Shown: piece after piece, positions 18,219-29,506 of the stretch | Layout of the letters: each line of letters begins with the position of its first letter | How positions within the stretch are numbered: the stretch's first letter is position 1 | Assembly: GCF_010672525.1 (NCBI RefSeq) | Contig: NZ_JAAHGH010000008.1 | Coordinates: 371,715-435,714 of the forward strand | Direction of reading: 5' to 3' | Source of the DNA: Okeania sp. SIO2B3 | Lineage (GTDB): Bacteria; Cyanobacteriota; Cyanobacteriia; Cyanobacteriales; Microcoleaceae | DNA length: 64,000 bases | The notes under the pieces: model-generated | The model's database searches: none | Told to the model about the DNA's origin: nothing | Seen by the model: the letters and a program-made list of their open reading frames with translations, nothing else | Made by a program: the position numbers and the translations under genes

Positions 18219-19196
18219 TTAAAAGCTTTCCCAATGGCTTGATTGTTTTCCCCTGGAAGTTGAATCAATCGTTGAAAAGGATAGTTTTTTTTGATTATGA
18301 AACCAAATTTGCAGTGCATATTTCCAACTTACCTGTAACCAACCCTGAGACCATCTTGTTCTTTGTTTCCATAGTTCTTTAATATCATAAGGAGCTTGAT
18401 CGTAACTAATAATAGTGGAATCAAAAGTAATTTTTTTACCTCTTAATAAAGCTCTAATACTCAAATCAATATCTTCAGTCAACATATTCTGACTAAAAGA
18501 TAATTATTTTAATACTTCAGTTTTAAAATAACCATTAGAACTACCAAAAATTGCTAAATTCCACAATCTTTGTATTGCTTGGTGATGAATATTGTAAATT
18601 TGATTAAACTCTATATTTAACAACATACTCATCGGAAATTTTATTAAAGGAATACAGCTTCCTTGAACTATGTCATAATCTGTTTTCAGTTTCCATAAAG
18701 CCTTGGCAAAATTTGTCTCTATAGGTCTATGATCGGCATCGAAAATAGCAGTATATTTAGTTTTTATTTTGTCTATAACATAGTTAATATTTTCTGCTTT
18801 AGATTTACTATTGGGAACTTTAACTGCCAAAATAGGCATCTTTTTTAGTTCAGTTTCTACAGGTAAAGACTGAGGAGTATTGTAAGGTAAAATAATTTCT
18901 AAGTCTAAATTTAATGATAAAAAATATTTGATTGTATCAAGGATTATATGTTGTTCTGCTGGTAGATAAGCAGGAATAATAACAGTAAAAGTCTCAATTT
19001 TGTTGATTTGTGTAGAACTAGGTTTAGGTAGAGCTAATAAATGTTCAGTAAATCTCATTATCGAAAAAAAGCAAATGAGTAATACACTTAAGACATAAGC
19101 AATATAATCAATATTAATATTAATTAATAAATATAATAAAATTGTGCTCCCAAAAATTAGCATCAAAATCAATAAAAACAATATAATTGTGAGCAT
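18219..19196 (-). pseudogene. Membrane glycosyltransferase family 2, broken
   Basis: One reading frame interrupted by a TAA at about 18504. Upstream half: two N-terminal membrane segments, VIIPAYLPAEQHIILDTIKY, IFDADHRP and a GSSNGYFKTEVLK end. Downstream half, same frame: MLTEDIDLSIRALLRG and KQRTRWSQGW, which are the acceptor (TED) and QxxRW motifs of processive GT2 enzymes. The C-terminal membrane helices are missing: after QIWFHNQKK the sequence turns into unrelated DNA. Nonsense plus 3' truncation make it very likely inactive. Confidence 0.82.
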
Positions 19197-19590
19197 TACT
19201 CAAAGTACCTACTAGTTAAAACAGTAATTTATACTAAATCCGATTTACGCGGGAGCTTTATTAAAAGGGTAAGACCAGAAGAGTTGAAAAAAATTGGAAA
19301 AACAGCTTTTCATGCTTCGGATTTTGTCTTAGTATATAATCATACTTTGACGATTAAATATCAACTTTATCCCTAAAGCTTTTGAGAATGCTCTCAACAA
19401 GTTTTAGATATAGTCTTTTCAAATGAAATGTAAACTAGATTAAGGTTTTTTCCTGCAAAATAAAGTGCTGTTTTGAGTATCCTATATCCTGATTTTTAAG
19501 ACTATTTAATTTAATGCTGTTTTTCCTTCTTTACTCCATACCTCCATAGCTATTTAATAGGACTCGGTTTCCACATCCCAAGTAAAAATA
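19197..19590. other. Spacer without recognisable content
   Basis: 394 bp of AT-rich DNA between the GT2 pseudogene and tsaE. I see no gene, hairpin terminator or repeat that stands out. Confidence 0.5.
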
Positions 19591-20082
19591 CTATACTAAA
19601 TTTTCCCAATCTAAATCAACCTTACCAATAGAAATTAATTTAGCCTGCCGCCCGCGGAGGGTTTTCTCAACAGTATATCCTGCATTAGAAAAACTCAAAC
19701 AAACCCGCAAAAAATTAGGAGGATAATCAACTAACTTTTCAGCCCATTCAATAGCGACAATACCCAAAGGTACTTCCAAACCCTCCCAATAAATATCCAA
19801 ATTTAAAGCTTCAATCTCAGAACTTTCTAAGCGATATAAATCAAAATGATAAAGAGGAATTCTGCCAGAAAAATACTCATTAATCAAAGTAAAAGTAGGG
19901 CTATCAATTGTTTCTGTTATTCCCAATCCAGCACCAAGACCTTGAACAAAAGTAGTTTTACCACTACCTAAATTTCCCTCCAATAAAATTACACTACCAG
20001 CAGGCAAAATTTCCCCTAAACTTTTACCAATATTGTGAGTTGCTAGAGTATTTTGTAGTGACAAAAAAACTTCTTTATTCAT
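19591..20082 (-). CDS. tsaE: TsaE, tRNA t6A-synthesis ATPase
   Basis: 163 aa P-loop ATPase that works with TsaB and TsaD to put threonylcarbamoyl on A37 of ANN-decoding tRNAs. Walker A is LLEGNLGSGKTTFVQGLGA near residue 35. The family motif DSPTFTLINEYF is followed by LYHFDLYRLES and GIVAIEWAEKL. It starts 2 bp after the stop of yvcK and is surely co-transcribed with it. Confidence 0.95.
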   Translation of the reverse strand: MNKEVFLSLQNTLATHNIGKSLGEILPAGSVILLEGNLGSGKTTFVQGLGAGLGITETIDSPTFTLINEYFSGRIPLYHFDLYRLESSEIEALNLDIYWEGLEVPLGIVAIEWAEKLVDYPPNFLRVCLSFSNAGYTVEKTLRGRQAKLISIGKVDLDWENLV

Positions 20083-20084
20083 AA

Positions 20085-21473
20085 TTATTTATTAAATTCA
20101 ATCCGCTCATACCACTCCAATAATACCTGTGCTAACATCATCGAATCGTGACGAACAAAACCAGTTTCTTCATCCTCATACATCACATTAGTCAAAAGAA
20201 TTTTCCTGCCTAAATTTCTTACTTCTTCACGGTCAAGAAAAACCGGATGAGAATCTTCTTGAGCATAACGAACTAATGCTTGTGCTGAAGGACTTTTTCC
20301 CTGAACTAATACAGTATCAAATAGTCGCTTACCAGCAGCAACATCAATAGCACGAATATGGTCAGCCACAGTATATCCAGTAGTTTCTCCAGGCTGAGTC
20401 ATAATATTACAAACATAAATACTAGGAATATTTCTAGAAGCAATTGCCTCAGCAATTTCAGACACTAATAAATTAGGAATCACGCTAGTATATAAACTAC
20501 CAGGGCCAATAATAATATAGTCAGCTTCTTCTATTGCCTGTAAAACCTTGGGCAAAGCAAGAGGATGTTCAGGAGTACAGCCAATTTTGACAATTTTTCC
20601 CCTAGCTTCCGTAATATTAGACTCGCCCTCAATACGTCGTCCATCAGACAATTCTGCCCACAAATTAACATCAGTAAGAGTCGCAGGTAAAACCTGGCCT
20701 TGCACAGCCAAAACTTTAGAGCTAGCAGCTACAGCCTGTTCCAAATCTCCAGTCACCTCACTCATCGCCGTGAGAAAAAGATTGCCAAAACTATGACCCA
20801 CCAAACCATCACCAGCACGAAACCGATACTGAAACAACTCAGTTAATAACTTTTCCTCATTAGCCAAAGCTGCTAAACAATTACGAATATCTCCTGGTGG
20901 TAGTACCCCTATCTCTCGGCGCAACCTACCAGAAGACCCACCATCATCTGCCACCGTCACAACAGCAGTAATATTAGCACTGTAATCCTTGAGGCCCCTT
21001 AACAAAGTCGAAAGACCTGTACCCCCGCCAAGAGCAACTATCTTTGGACCTCGATTTAATCGTCGATGGGCAAGTAACCGGTCCACCAGTTTTTCCTCTC
21101 CCTCTGGTATTAACACCTGAGTAATGGAATTAATACTACGATTTTGACCCCAGAAGATAAAAAGTAATCCAGCAAAGATAATTATTGGCCCGGAAATATA
21201 ATTAGGAACTATAGTCGTCACCCACCCCAAAAATTGTTTAAGTAGCCGTAGGGTGTAAAAAATTGGAGTCATTCCGGTCCATATTGATAGACCTAAGCTA
21301 GTGAGTAGTACACCAGCAGCACTCAAGAGTAACCACCGCTTGATAAATAATCCTGGAGATAACCACTTAAACCATTGGCCAATTATCTGAGAGTTAGTCT
21401 GACGACGTTTTGCAACAAAAAAATTACTTTTGAGAAAGATGCGCAGGGTTTTCTTTACTAAACCAGTTGACAT
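20085..21473 (-). CDS. yvcK: YvcK/CofD-like protein
   Basis: 462 aa. The C-terminal 330 residues are a YvcK (gluconeogenesis factor, CofD-like) domain: [19 protein letters not shown] near residue 143, then [30 protein letters not shown] and [10 protein letters not shown]. YvcK proteins bind UDP-sugars and affect carbon flux and wall growth. The N-terminal 130 residues add two hydrophobic segments ([31 protein letters not shown]), as in other cyanobacterial homologues, so the protein is probably membrane-attached. It leads the yvcK-tsaE pair. Confidence 0.93.
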   Translation of the reverse strand: MSTGLVKKTLRIFLKSNFFVAKRRQTNSQIIGQWFKWLSPGLFIKRWLLLSAAGVLLTSLGLSIWTGMTPIFYTLRLLKQFLGWVTTIVPNYISGPIIIFAGLLFIFWGQNRSINSITQVLIPEGEEKLVDRLLAHRRLNRGPKIVALGGGTGLSTLLRGLKDYSANITAVVTVADDGGSSGRLRREIGVLPPGDIRNCLAALANEEKLLTELFQYRFRAGDGLVGHSFGNLFLTAMSEVTGDLEQAVAASSKVLAVQGQVLPATLTDVNLWAELSDGRRIEGESNITEARGKIVKIGCTPEHPLALPKVLQAIEEADYIIIGPGSLYTSVIPNLLVSEIAEAIASRNIPSIYVCNIMTQPGETTGYTVADHIRAIDVAAGKRLFDTVLVQGKSPSAQALVRYAQEDSHPVFLDREEVRNLGRKILLTNVMYEDEETGFVRHDSMMLAQVLLEWYERIEFNK

Positions 21474-21695
21474 AGCAATATTAGCCTTAGCTTGATTAAG
21501 GACAAATTTGTAAAAAAATAATATCTACAATAAAGAATATTCTGGCAGTATTATGGCGCTTCAGAAATGACATACTCCCACGCTAAGCTGGTGCTATAGT
21601 GTTGGCTTCTCGTTTCGTAGCCCTGCCATTGCATCGGGCAAGCGCGTGCTTTAAAGACGGAATGCCCTACCGCCCTATTTTTTATATTTATCGCC

Positions 21696-21722
21696 GCATT
21701 TCCTACGGAATGCTGCGCAAAC
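21696..21722. repeat. Small dispersed repeat inside tnpB, site 3 (in frame)
   Basis: GCATTTCCTACGGAATGCTG followed by CGCAAAC. On the coding strand it adds about seven codons (FAQHSVG) between DRDL and NAAINIK without a frame change. Close relatives lie at about 23050-23076 and 33964-33990, and a diverged pair at 46140-46205. Confidence 0.8.
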
Positions 21723-21863
21723 AAGTCGCGGTCTATTACTATGCTGCAGTGCGGACAAGAATGGGTTCTTTGAGATAATTCTTTATCGACTTTTTTTCCA
21801 CAGTTTGAGCAATCTTGGCTGGTATTTCTGGGGTTCACTGCTATAGTTTTCCCCTCCAGCATT

Positions 21864-21892
21864 TGCCTCCTCCGGAGGAGCTGCGCTAACGG
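21864..21892. repeat. Small dispersed repeat inside tnpB, site 2
   Basis: TGCCTCCTCCGGAGGAGCTG followed by CGCTAACGG, with a CTCCGGAG palindrome. It lies between LTVKA and NAGGK of the TnpB frame. A relative is at about 8698-8725. Confidence 0.75.
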
Positions 21893-21985
21893 CTTTGACA
21901 GTTAAAATAGACAATAATTGGCCCCCAAATCGCATCATTAATTGATTTACTCAAATGAGTCAATGCTTGCCCTTTTATGTTTAAG

Positions 21986-22015
21986 TTTGCCTCCGGCACG
22001 CCGCTCCGCGTCTAC
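21986..22015. repeat. Small dispersed repeat inside tnpB, site 1 (frameshifting)
   Basis: TTTGCCTCCGGCACGCCGCT followed by CCGCGTCTAC. Removing about 25 bp joins IAHVD to [18 protein letters not shown], the expected TnpB sequence. The insertion is not a multiple of three, so it shifts the frame. Confidence 0.8.
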
Positions 22016-22886
22016 GTGGGCAATAACATCAGCTTTTGATAACAATTCATTGGCTGTTTTGAAATGAAAATCTTTACGTTTATCGGCAACCTTTTTATGT
22101 TGTTTCGCTACAGCTTTAACACCCTTTAGCCATCTTTTACTTCCTTTTTTCTTTCGAGATAAACGTTTTTGTAGAGTCTTTAATCGCTGCTGAGAAGAGC
22201 GATAGTATTGAGGTATGGGGACAGATTCTCCTTCACTTGTGACTAAAAATTCCTTCAGCCCCATATCGATTCCTAGAGTATTTTTTAATGTAGGTTTAAC
22301 ATTACAACTCAAAGCTGGAACTGATTTGTCTTCTATGGATAAAGTCACATAATAACCATCTGCTTTACGACTAATCGTAACAGTTTTAATTATAAACCCT
22401 TCTGGTATTGGACGATGCTGAATTAACTTTACCTTGCCAATTTTGGGTAAATTAATTTTATTTCCTTCTATGCAATCAAACTTGATTTGAGGGTAAGTAA
22501 AACTACGATAACGGCTTGTTTTCTTAAACCTTGGTCTTCCTAATTTATGTCCACTTTTATCTGCTTTAAACCATCTATCAAAAGCAAGTTTTACCCGTTT
22601 TATGCAATCTTGCAGGACCTGAGAATGAATCAGCTTGTACTCAGGAAACTTGTCTTTGGTATTGACCAAATCTTTTTTTTGAGAGTAATAATCTGGATTA
22701 TCTCTTAGTTGAGGAATTGGCATGCACCTTGGGGCAAGAGTTAACTGAACAACGGTTTTCTTCCCACCATGAGAATCTTTCACTTAACCGATAATTGTAC
22801 TACCGACGCAACAATTCTAACCACATTTCTATTGTGGCTAACTGTTCTTTATTTGGCCTTAATTTATATTGGTAGGCAGTGCGCAT

Positions 22887-23185
22887 GGTGGAAAATTTCC
22901 TGGGTTATAGCAAGATAATAATACAAATTTTTTAACTAGGGCGGCTGACTAAATCTCAAAGTTTGAGACTTTTATGATGCCCCCTTGCTATACTGCCAAC
23001 AAAATCTTTTATGGCGCTACGCATTAAGTTTAGGATATCAATAGAAGCTGTTTGCGCAGCATTCCGTAGGAAAACCCTTTTTTACTTAATCTGTTGCCTG
23101 TTGCCTGTTGCCTTGCGCGTAGCGCTATACTTACTGCCTGCTTTTTCAAGGCCAATACTTTATTGTGGACTGTTAAGTGTAAACC
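22887..23185. other. Spacer with a possible miniature element
   Basis: Between about 23013 and 23129 the ends TATGGCGCTACGCA and TGCGCGTAGCGCTATA form imperfect inverted repeats. They enclose a small repeat (GTTTGCGCAGCATTCCGTAG) and a GTTGCCT tandem. No gene of its own is seen. Confidence 0.5.
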
Positions 23186-23983
23186 ATGAACCATGAACCT
23201 ATAATCGAACTGAAAGGAGTTAGTAAATCATTCGGGTCTAATGTTGTTTTAGATGAAACAGACTTAACAATTTATCGTGGGGAAGCATTAGCAATTATTG
23301 GTCCATCTGGAACTGGTAAATCTACAGTTCTCAGAATTATTGCTGGTTTATTGACTCCTGATGCTGGAGAAGTTTATGTCCAAGGAAAGCAACGAGTTAG
23401 ATGGATGGATGACTTGAAAGATCCAATTACTACTGGCATGGTCTTTCAAAATGCCGCTCTGTTTGACTCGTTGACAGTAGAAGAAAATGTGGGTTTTCTT
23501 TTATATCAACAGAGTAAGTTACCACATTCCCAGATTCAGGAGTTGGTGCAGCAGAAATTAGAAATGGTGGGGTTGGGTAATATTGGCGATCGCTATCCGG
23601 CAGAGTTATCTGGTGGGATGCGCAAAAGAGTGAGTTTTGCAAGAGCAATTATGACTAATCCAGAAAATCCCCATGATGACCCAGAAATATTATTGTATGA
23701 TGAACCAACTGCGGGCCTAGACCCCATCGCTTCTACTGTAATTGAAGATTTGGTACGTCATTTACAATATGTAGATGGTGGTTGTAGCACTTATGTGATG
23801 GTGACTCATCAACATAGTACCATTCGTCGCACAGCAGACAGAATTGTATTTCTTTATCAGGGTAAAGTGCAGTGGGTTGGTACTGTGGATGAAATTGATA
23901 CAGTGGACAACCCTTTGGTACAACAATTTTTTACAGGTAGTGTAGATGGGCCGATTAAGGTATTGGATAGAGGTTTGAAGTAG
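23186..23983 (+). CDS. ABC transporter ATPase, MlaF/TGD3 type
   Basis: 265 aa ATPase of a Mce-type lipid importer. Walker A is IIGPSGTGKSTVLRII. A Q-loop (GMVFQNAALFDSLTVEENV) characteristic of MlaF is followed by the signature LSGGMRKRVSFARAI, Walker B LLYDEPTAGLDPIAS and the switch His in VTHQHS. The MlaD-like gene follows 270 bp downstream in the same direction. In cyanobacteria and chloroplasts this set moves phospholipids between membranes. The MlaE permease is not adjacent. Confidence 0.93.
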   Translation: MNHEPIIELKGVSKSFGSNVVLDETDLTIYRGEALAIIGPSGTGKSTVLRIIAGLLTPDAGEVYVQGKQRVRWMDDLKDPITTGMVFQNAALFDSLTVEENVGFLLYQQSKLPHSQIQELVQQKLEMVGLGNIGDRYPAELSGGMRKRVSFARAIMTNPENPHDDPEILLYDEPTAGLDPIASTVIEDLVRHLQYVDGGCSTYVMVTHQHSTIRRTADRIVFLYQGKVQWVGTVDEIDTVDNPLVQQFFTGSVDGPIKVLDRGLK

Positions 23984-24251
23984 CACTCAGCACTCAGCTA
24001 TCAGCTATCAGCTTCTCTGGCGTGTATAATGGGGCATCCAAACCCCCATAAAAGGCACACCACTAATTTTCCAAATTATAGTGGGGAACTTAAACCCTTG
24101 ATTTTTTAGCGCTCCAGCTAAATGCTGGCAAGGGTCGCATTCTGGAGCGTCCAACCTGATAGCTAGTTAAAGGCCAGAAAAATTAATAGATTTAGAGCAA
24201 AAACTTAACAGATACATATAACTATAGCTTATTGATAATTTTGGGGAAATT

Positions 24252-26708
<2,457 letters not shown>

Positions 26709-27668
26709 TCAATCTTGCAAAGCAGCTAAAACTTGGTCGTGAATTATCCCATTACTAACAACCACACCACGGTTATCAACCATCTTCGATCCATCAGCAA
26801 AATTTAACGGTTTACCATAAAGATCGGAAACACGCCCTCCAGCTTCTTCCACAACGATCGCTCCAGCAGCATGATCCCAAATATTCTCCCGATAGTTAGG
26901 AGACTTCGGTGAAGGCAAACGTAAATATAAAGCAGCTTGCCCAGATGCCACAATACCATATTTTGCTTGAGAGTCTACTCGTACAGAAGGCGCAGTAATA
27001 CCTGCAGCTTTAGCTACTGCATTCTGACGATCTTGGTCACCGTGAGAACTTTCCACACTTTCCACAAACCGGAGATTAGTAGTATCACCCGCTTTCACCA
27101 CATGAATAGGAGTCAATTCACCCCCTGCTATTGGCATCATTGCTGCTCCTTCACCCCGCACCGCTACATACAGCATCCCTGGTTGATTATTTTCTACTGG
27201 CATTGCCGGGCAAGCTAACACCCCTACTTTAACTTCTCCTGCTTCCACCAATGCTAAAGCTACTGCATATTGGTCTTGACGTAAAAACCCTTTTGTGCCA
27301 TCAATAGGGTCTAAAGTCCAATAACGAGGTCCGACTTTACCATTACCTTGGTTAATCCACTGTACTACCTGTTCTGGAGTAGCATCTGCTATCTGTTCTT
27401 TTACATAATTTGTTACTTTTGTCAAATTTTCTGCCATCTCTGGACTTTGTAATTCAGTGGCGTCTTCTTCTCCTACCACTGGGTCGTCTGGAAAGGTCTC
27501 ACCCAAGGCTTTGCAAATCAATGCTTGAGCGCCATAGTCAGCAACAGTTACAGGACTTTTATCACCTTTTTCCATTGCAGGGGGAATGTTTCCACGAACT
27601 TGTTCGCAGAGTTTAGCTGCTGCTAGAGCAGCTTCAATTGCTATTTGTTTTTCGCGTTCGTAAGCCAT
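26709..27668 (-). CDS. 3'(2'),5'-bisphosphate nucleotidase, CysQ/HAL2 family
   Basis: 319 aa inositol-monophosphatase-fold enzyme that removes the 3' phosphate of PAP or PAPS, clearing a by-product of sulfate assimilation. Metal-binding motifs: GDKSPVTVADYGAQ, VVGEEDA, the hallmark LDPIDGTKGFLR and IWDHAAGAIVVEEAGG. A TTG at 27680 is also open, but ATG 27668 (MAYEREKQIAIEAAL) is the natural start. Closest in pattern to the HAL2/plant SAL1 branch. Confidence 0.9.
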   Translation of the reverse strand: MAYEREKQIAIEAALAAAKLCEQVRGNIPPAMEKGDKSPVTVADYGAQALICKALGETFPDDPVVGEEDATELQSPEMAENLTKVTNYVKEQIADATPEQVVQWINQGNGKVGPRYWTLDPIDGTKGFLRQDQYAVALALVEAGEVKVGVLACPAMPVENNQPGMLYVAVRGEGAAMMPIAGGELTPIHVVKAGDTTNLRFVESVESSHGDQDRQNAVAKAAGITAPSVRVDSQAKYGIVASGQAALYLRLPSPKSPNYRENIWDHAAGAIVVEEAGGRVSDLYGKPLNFADGSKMVDNRGVVVSNGIIHDQVLAALQD

Positions 27669-27680
27669 GAGTAGTTTCAA

Positions 27681-28140
27681 ATTAGGTACTATTTATAGCA
27701 TATAACAGTGTTTGAATATTTAGAGCTTGGTTTAGCAGAAGGAAGAAGAAATAAGGAAGAAGGAAGAAGGAAAAGTCTTATATCAAGCGTGAAAAAAGAA
27801 TGCTACGAATAGTTTAGTCAACTAAAGTAGTTTAAGTCATATGCACCCTTTACGCTTAATAGATTAATTCAATGCCAAAAATGATAATAAAAGCTACTTC
27901 TACTGACTACTGACTATTGACTATTGACTGCTAGAAATAGTCCAAATATTTGTAGCAAAAATTTATAAAATTGGTATTACTTTGTCTGAGTTTTAAACTT
28001 TTGAATTGTCCTAACGTTTCCTTCGACTGTTATATATAGCGTTTCTCAAGTTACTGAATAGAAGGAGTAAGGAGAACATAATTGATAATTTCTGTGCGAT
28101 AATTGACTTTATTTTTTATTATTGGAGACGTTTATTATTT
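27681..28140. other. Spacer before the creatininase gene
   Basis: 460 bp with no gene. It has a GAAGAAGGAAGAA purine tract at about 27735-27770 and a GACTACTGACTATTGACT tandem at about 27903-27930. GGAGA at about 28123 could serve the downstream ATG. Confidence 0.5.
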
Positions 28141-28953
28141 ATGATGCACAATTTCATCCCACCAGAAAGATTTTTTCCCTATCTCACCTGGCAAGATATT
28201 GAAACAATGCCAAATAAGGAAAATGTAGTAATTATTCAACCAGTGGGTTCTATTGAACAACATGGTTTTCATTTACCTATAATTGTTGATTCGGCGATCG
28301 CTACTTTTATTACAGGTAAAACACTAGCTAAACTCGACTCTAATATTCCTGCCTATGCTTTGCCTACTCAATATTACGGTAAATCTAATGAACATTGGCA
28401 TTTTCCTGGTACCATTACTCTCACCGCCCAGACTTTGATGGCAGTATTAACAGAAATGGCTGAAAGTATCTATCGTTCTGGGTTTCGCAAATTGGTATTT
28501 TTGAACGCACATGGCGGACAACCACAAGTTATTGAAATTGTGGCGCGAGACTTGCACCAGAAATATGAGGATTTTTTGCTATTTCCGCTTTTTGCTTGGC
28601 GTGTACCTAACCCTAGCAAAGAGTTGTTTACGGCAAAGGAAATGGAGTTGGGAATTCATGCAGGAGATGGGGAAACCAGTATGATGTTGTCGATGTTGCC
28701 GGATACGGTAAAAATGGATAAGGCAGTAACGGAATATCCTCAAGATTTGCCTGAAGACAGTATGTTAAGTATGGAGGGACAGTTGCCTTTTGCTTGGTTA
28801 ACACGGGAGTTGAGCTGTAGTGGCGTGTTGGGTGATGCCAAGGTAGCGACCAAAGAAAAAGGCGATCGCCTTATTGAGGCTTTGACTGATAGTTGGGTGC
28901 AGGTTATTCAGGACGTTTATAAATTTCGGCAGCCAAAACAAAAACCTAATTGA
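28141..28953 (+). CDS. Creatininase-family amidohydrolase
   Basis: 270 aa. Metal-site motifs of the creatininase fold are visible: VVIIQPVGSIEQHGFHLPI (Glu and His ligands), VDSAIA, YGKSNEHWHFPGT, FLNAHGGQP and HAGDGETSMML. The family hydrolyses cyclic or acyl amides; relatives include creatininase, FAPy hydrolase and MftE. The exact substrate cannot be read from sequence. It stands alone between spacers. Confidence 0.88.
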   Translation: MMHNFIPPERFFPYLTWQDIETMPNKENVVIIQPVGSIEQHGFHLPIIVDSAIATFITGKTLAKLDSNIPAYALPTQYYGKSNEHWHFPGTITLTAQTLMAVLTEMAESIYRSGFRKLVFLNAHGGQPQVIEIVARDLHQKYEDFLLFPLFAWRVPNPSKELFTAKEMELGIHAGDGETSMMLSMLPDTVKMDKAVTEYPQDLPEDSMLSMEGQLPFAWLTRELSCSGVLGDAKVATKEKGDRLIEALTDSWVQVIQDVYKFRQPKQKPN

Positions 28954-29506
28954 AGGAAGAAGGAAGAAGAAAGAAGGAAGAAGGAAAAATCTTACCAAAA
29001 AATGAGGTCCAAAGCCTCCCATTTTAAGGCAGGGCTAATTCTTTGTCATCAGAGAATATTCATAAGAAATACATTTACAGCAATTTCGGAGTTAGTGAGG
29101 TACAAAATTTTATTTAGTAATTTTGGCAGTTCAAGCATCCTGCTTGTTACAGGCTAGAAGCCTTACAAACACAAGCATCCTGCTTGTCACAGGCTAGAAG
29201 CCTTACAAAGATAGAGATTAATCTTCAATTGTACCTCACCATCCTCATGCATTGCTGTAATTGTGCAAATATACAAATCTCTCCATCCCCCCATCTCCCC
29301 ATCTCCCTATCTCCCCATCTCCCCATCAATTTTTCTCTAGCGACAATAAATAGACCCTGCCATTTTAAGGGGATGAAAAAGCGGTCGAGGGATGGCTCCG
29401 AAACCTGCGCCATATCCATGAGACCAAGAGAATATTCAGTTCAGTATTTCAAGCCTCCGACTAAAGCCGGAGGTACTGATAACTGATAACTGAAATGACC
29501 ATTCAA
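28954..29506. other. Spacer with tandem and dispersed repeats
   Basis: No gene. A 40-bp unit (CAAGCATCCTGCTTGT then CAGGCTAGAAGCCTTACAAA) is present twice in tandem at about 29132 and 29172, each made of two small hairpins. A CCATCTCCC tandem spans about 29281-29330. The block TTTCAAGCCTCC...GGAGGTACTGATAACTGA at about 29447-29497 matches the insert in the LpxB-like gene at 43070-43140. Confidence 0.65.

Larger units (their letters stand above)
21551..22886 (-). pseudogene. tnpB: tnpB of an IS200/IS605-type element, inactivated
   Basis: TnpB is the RNA-guided endonuclease of IS605 elements. The gene starts at ATG 22886 (MRTAYQYKLRPNKEQLATIE). It meets a TAG after LELLRR, shifts frame near 22735, then runs open from [14 protein letters not shown] through [17 protein letters not shown], the RuvC-I Asp region. 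It breaks again after IAHVD. The C-terminal zinc-finger part (SQDCSNCG, CPHC) and the last RuvC Asp (DRDL) are in a third frame. Three GC-rich small repeats are inserted (separate entries). No tnpA is adjacent. Confidence 0.88.

Noticed and set aside
17960-18319. A 119-codon minus-strand frame opposite the CPBP gene
   Set aside because: Mostly antisense to the protease gene. Its N-terminal 40 residues come from DNA fused to the broken glycosyltransferase and match nothing I recognise.
29281-29330. Tandem array considered as CRISPR
   Set aside because: Units of 9 bp without unique spacers. It is a simple short tandem repeat, and no cas gene is in the window.
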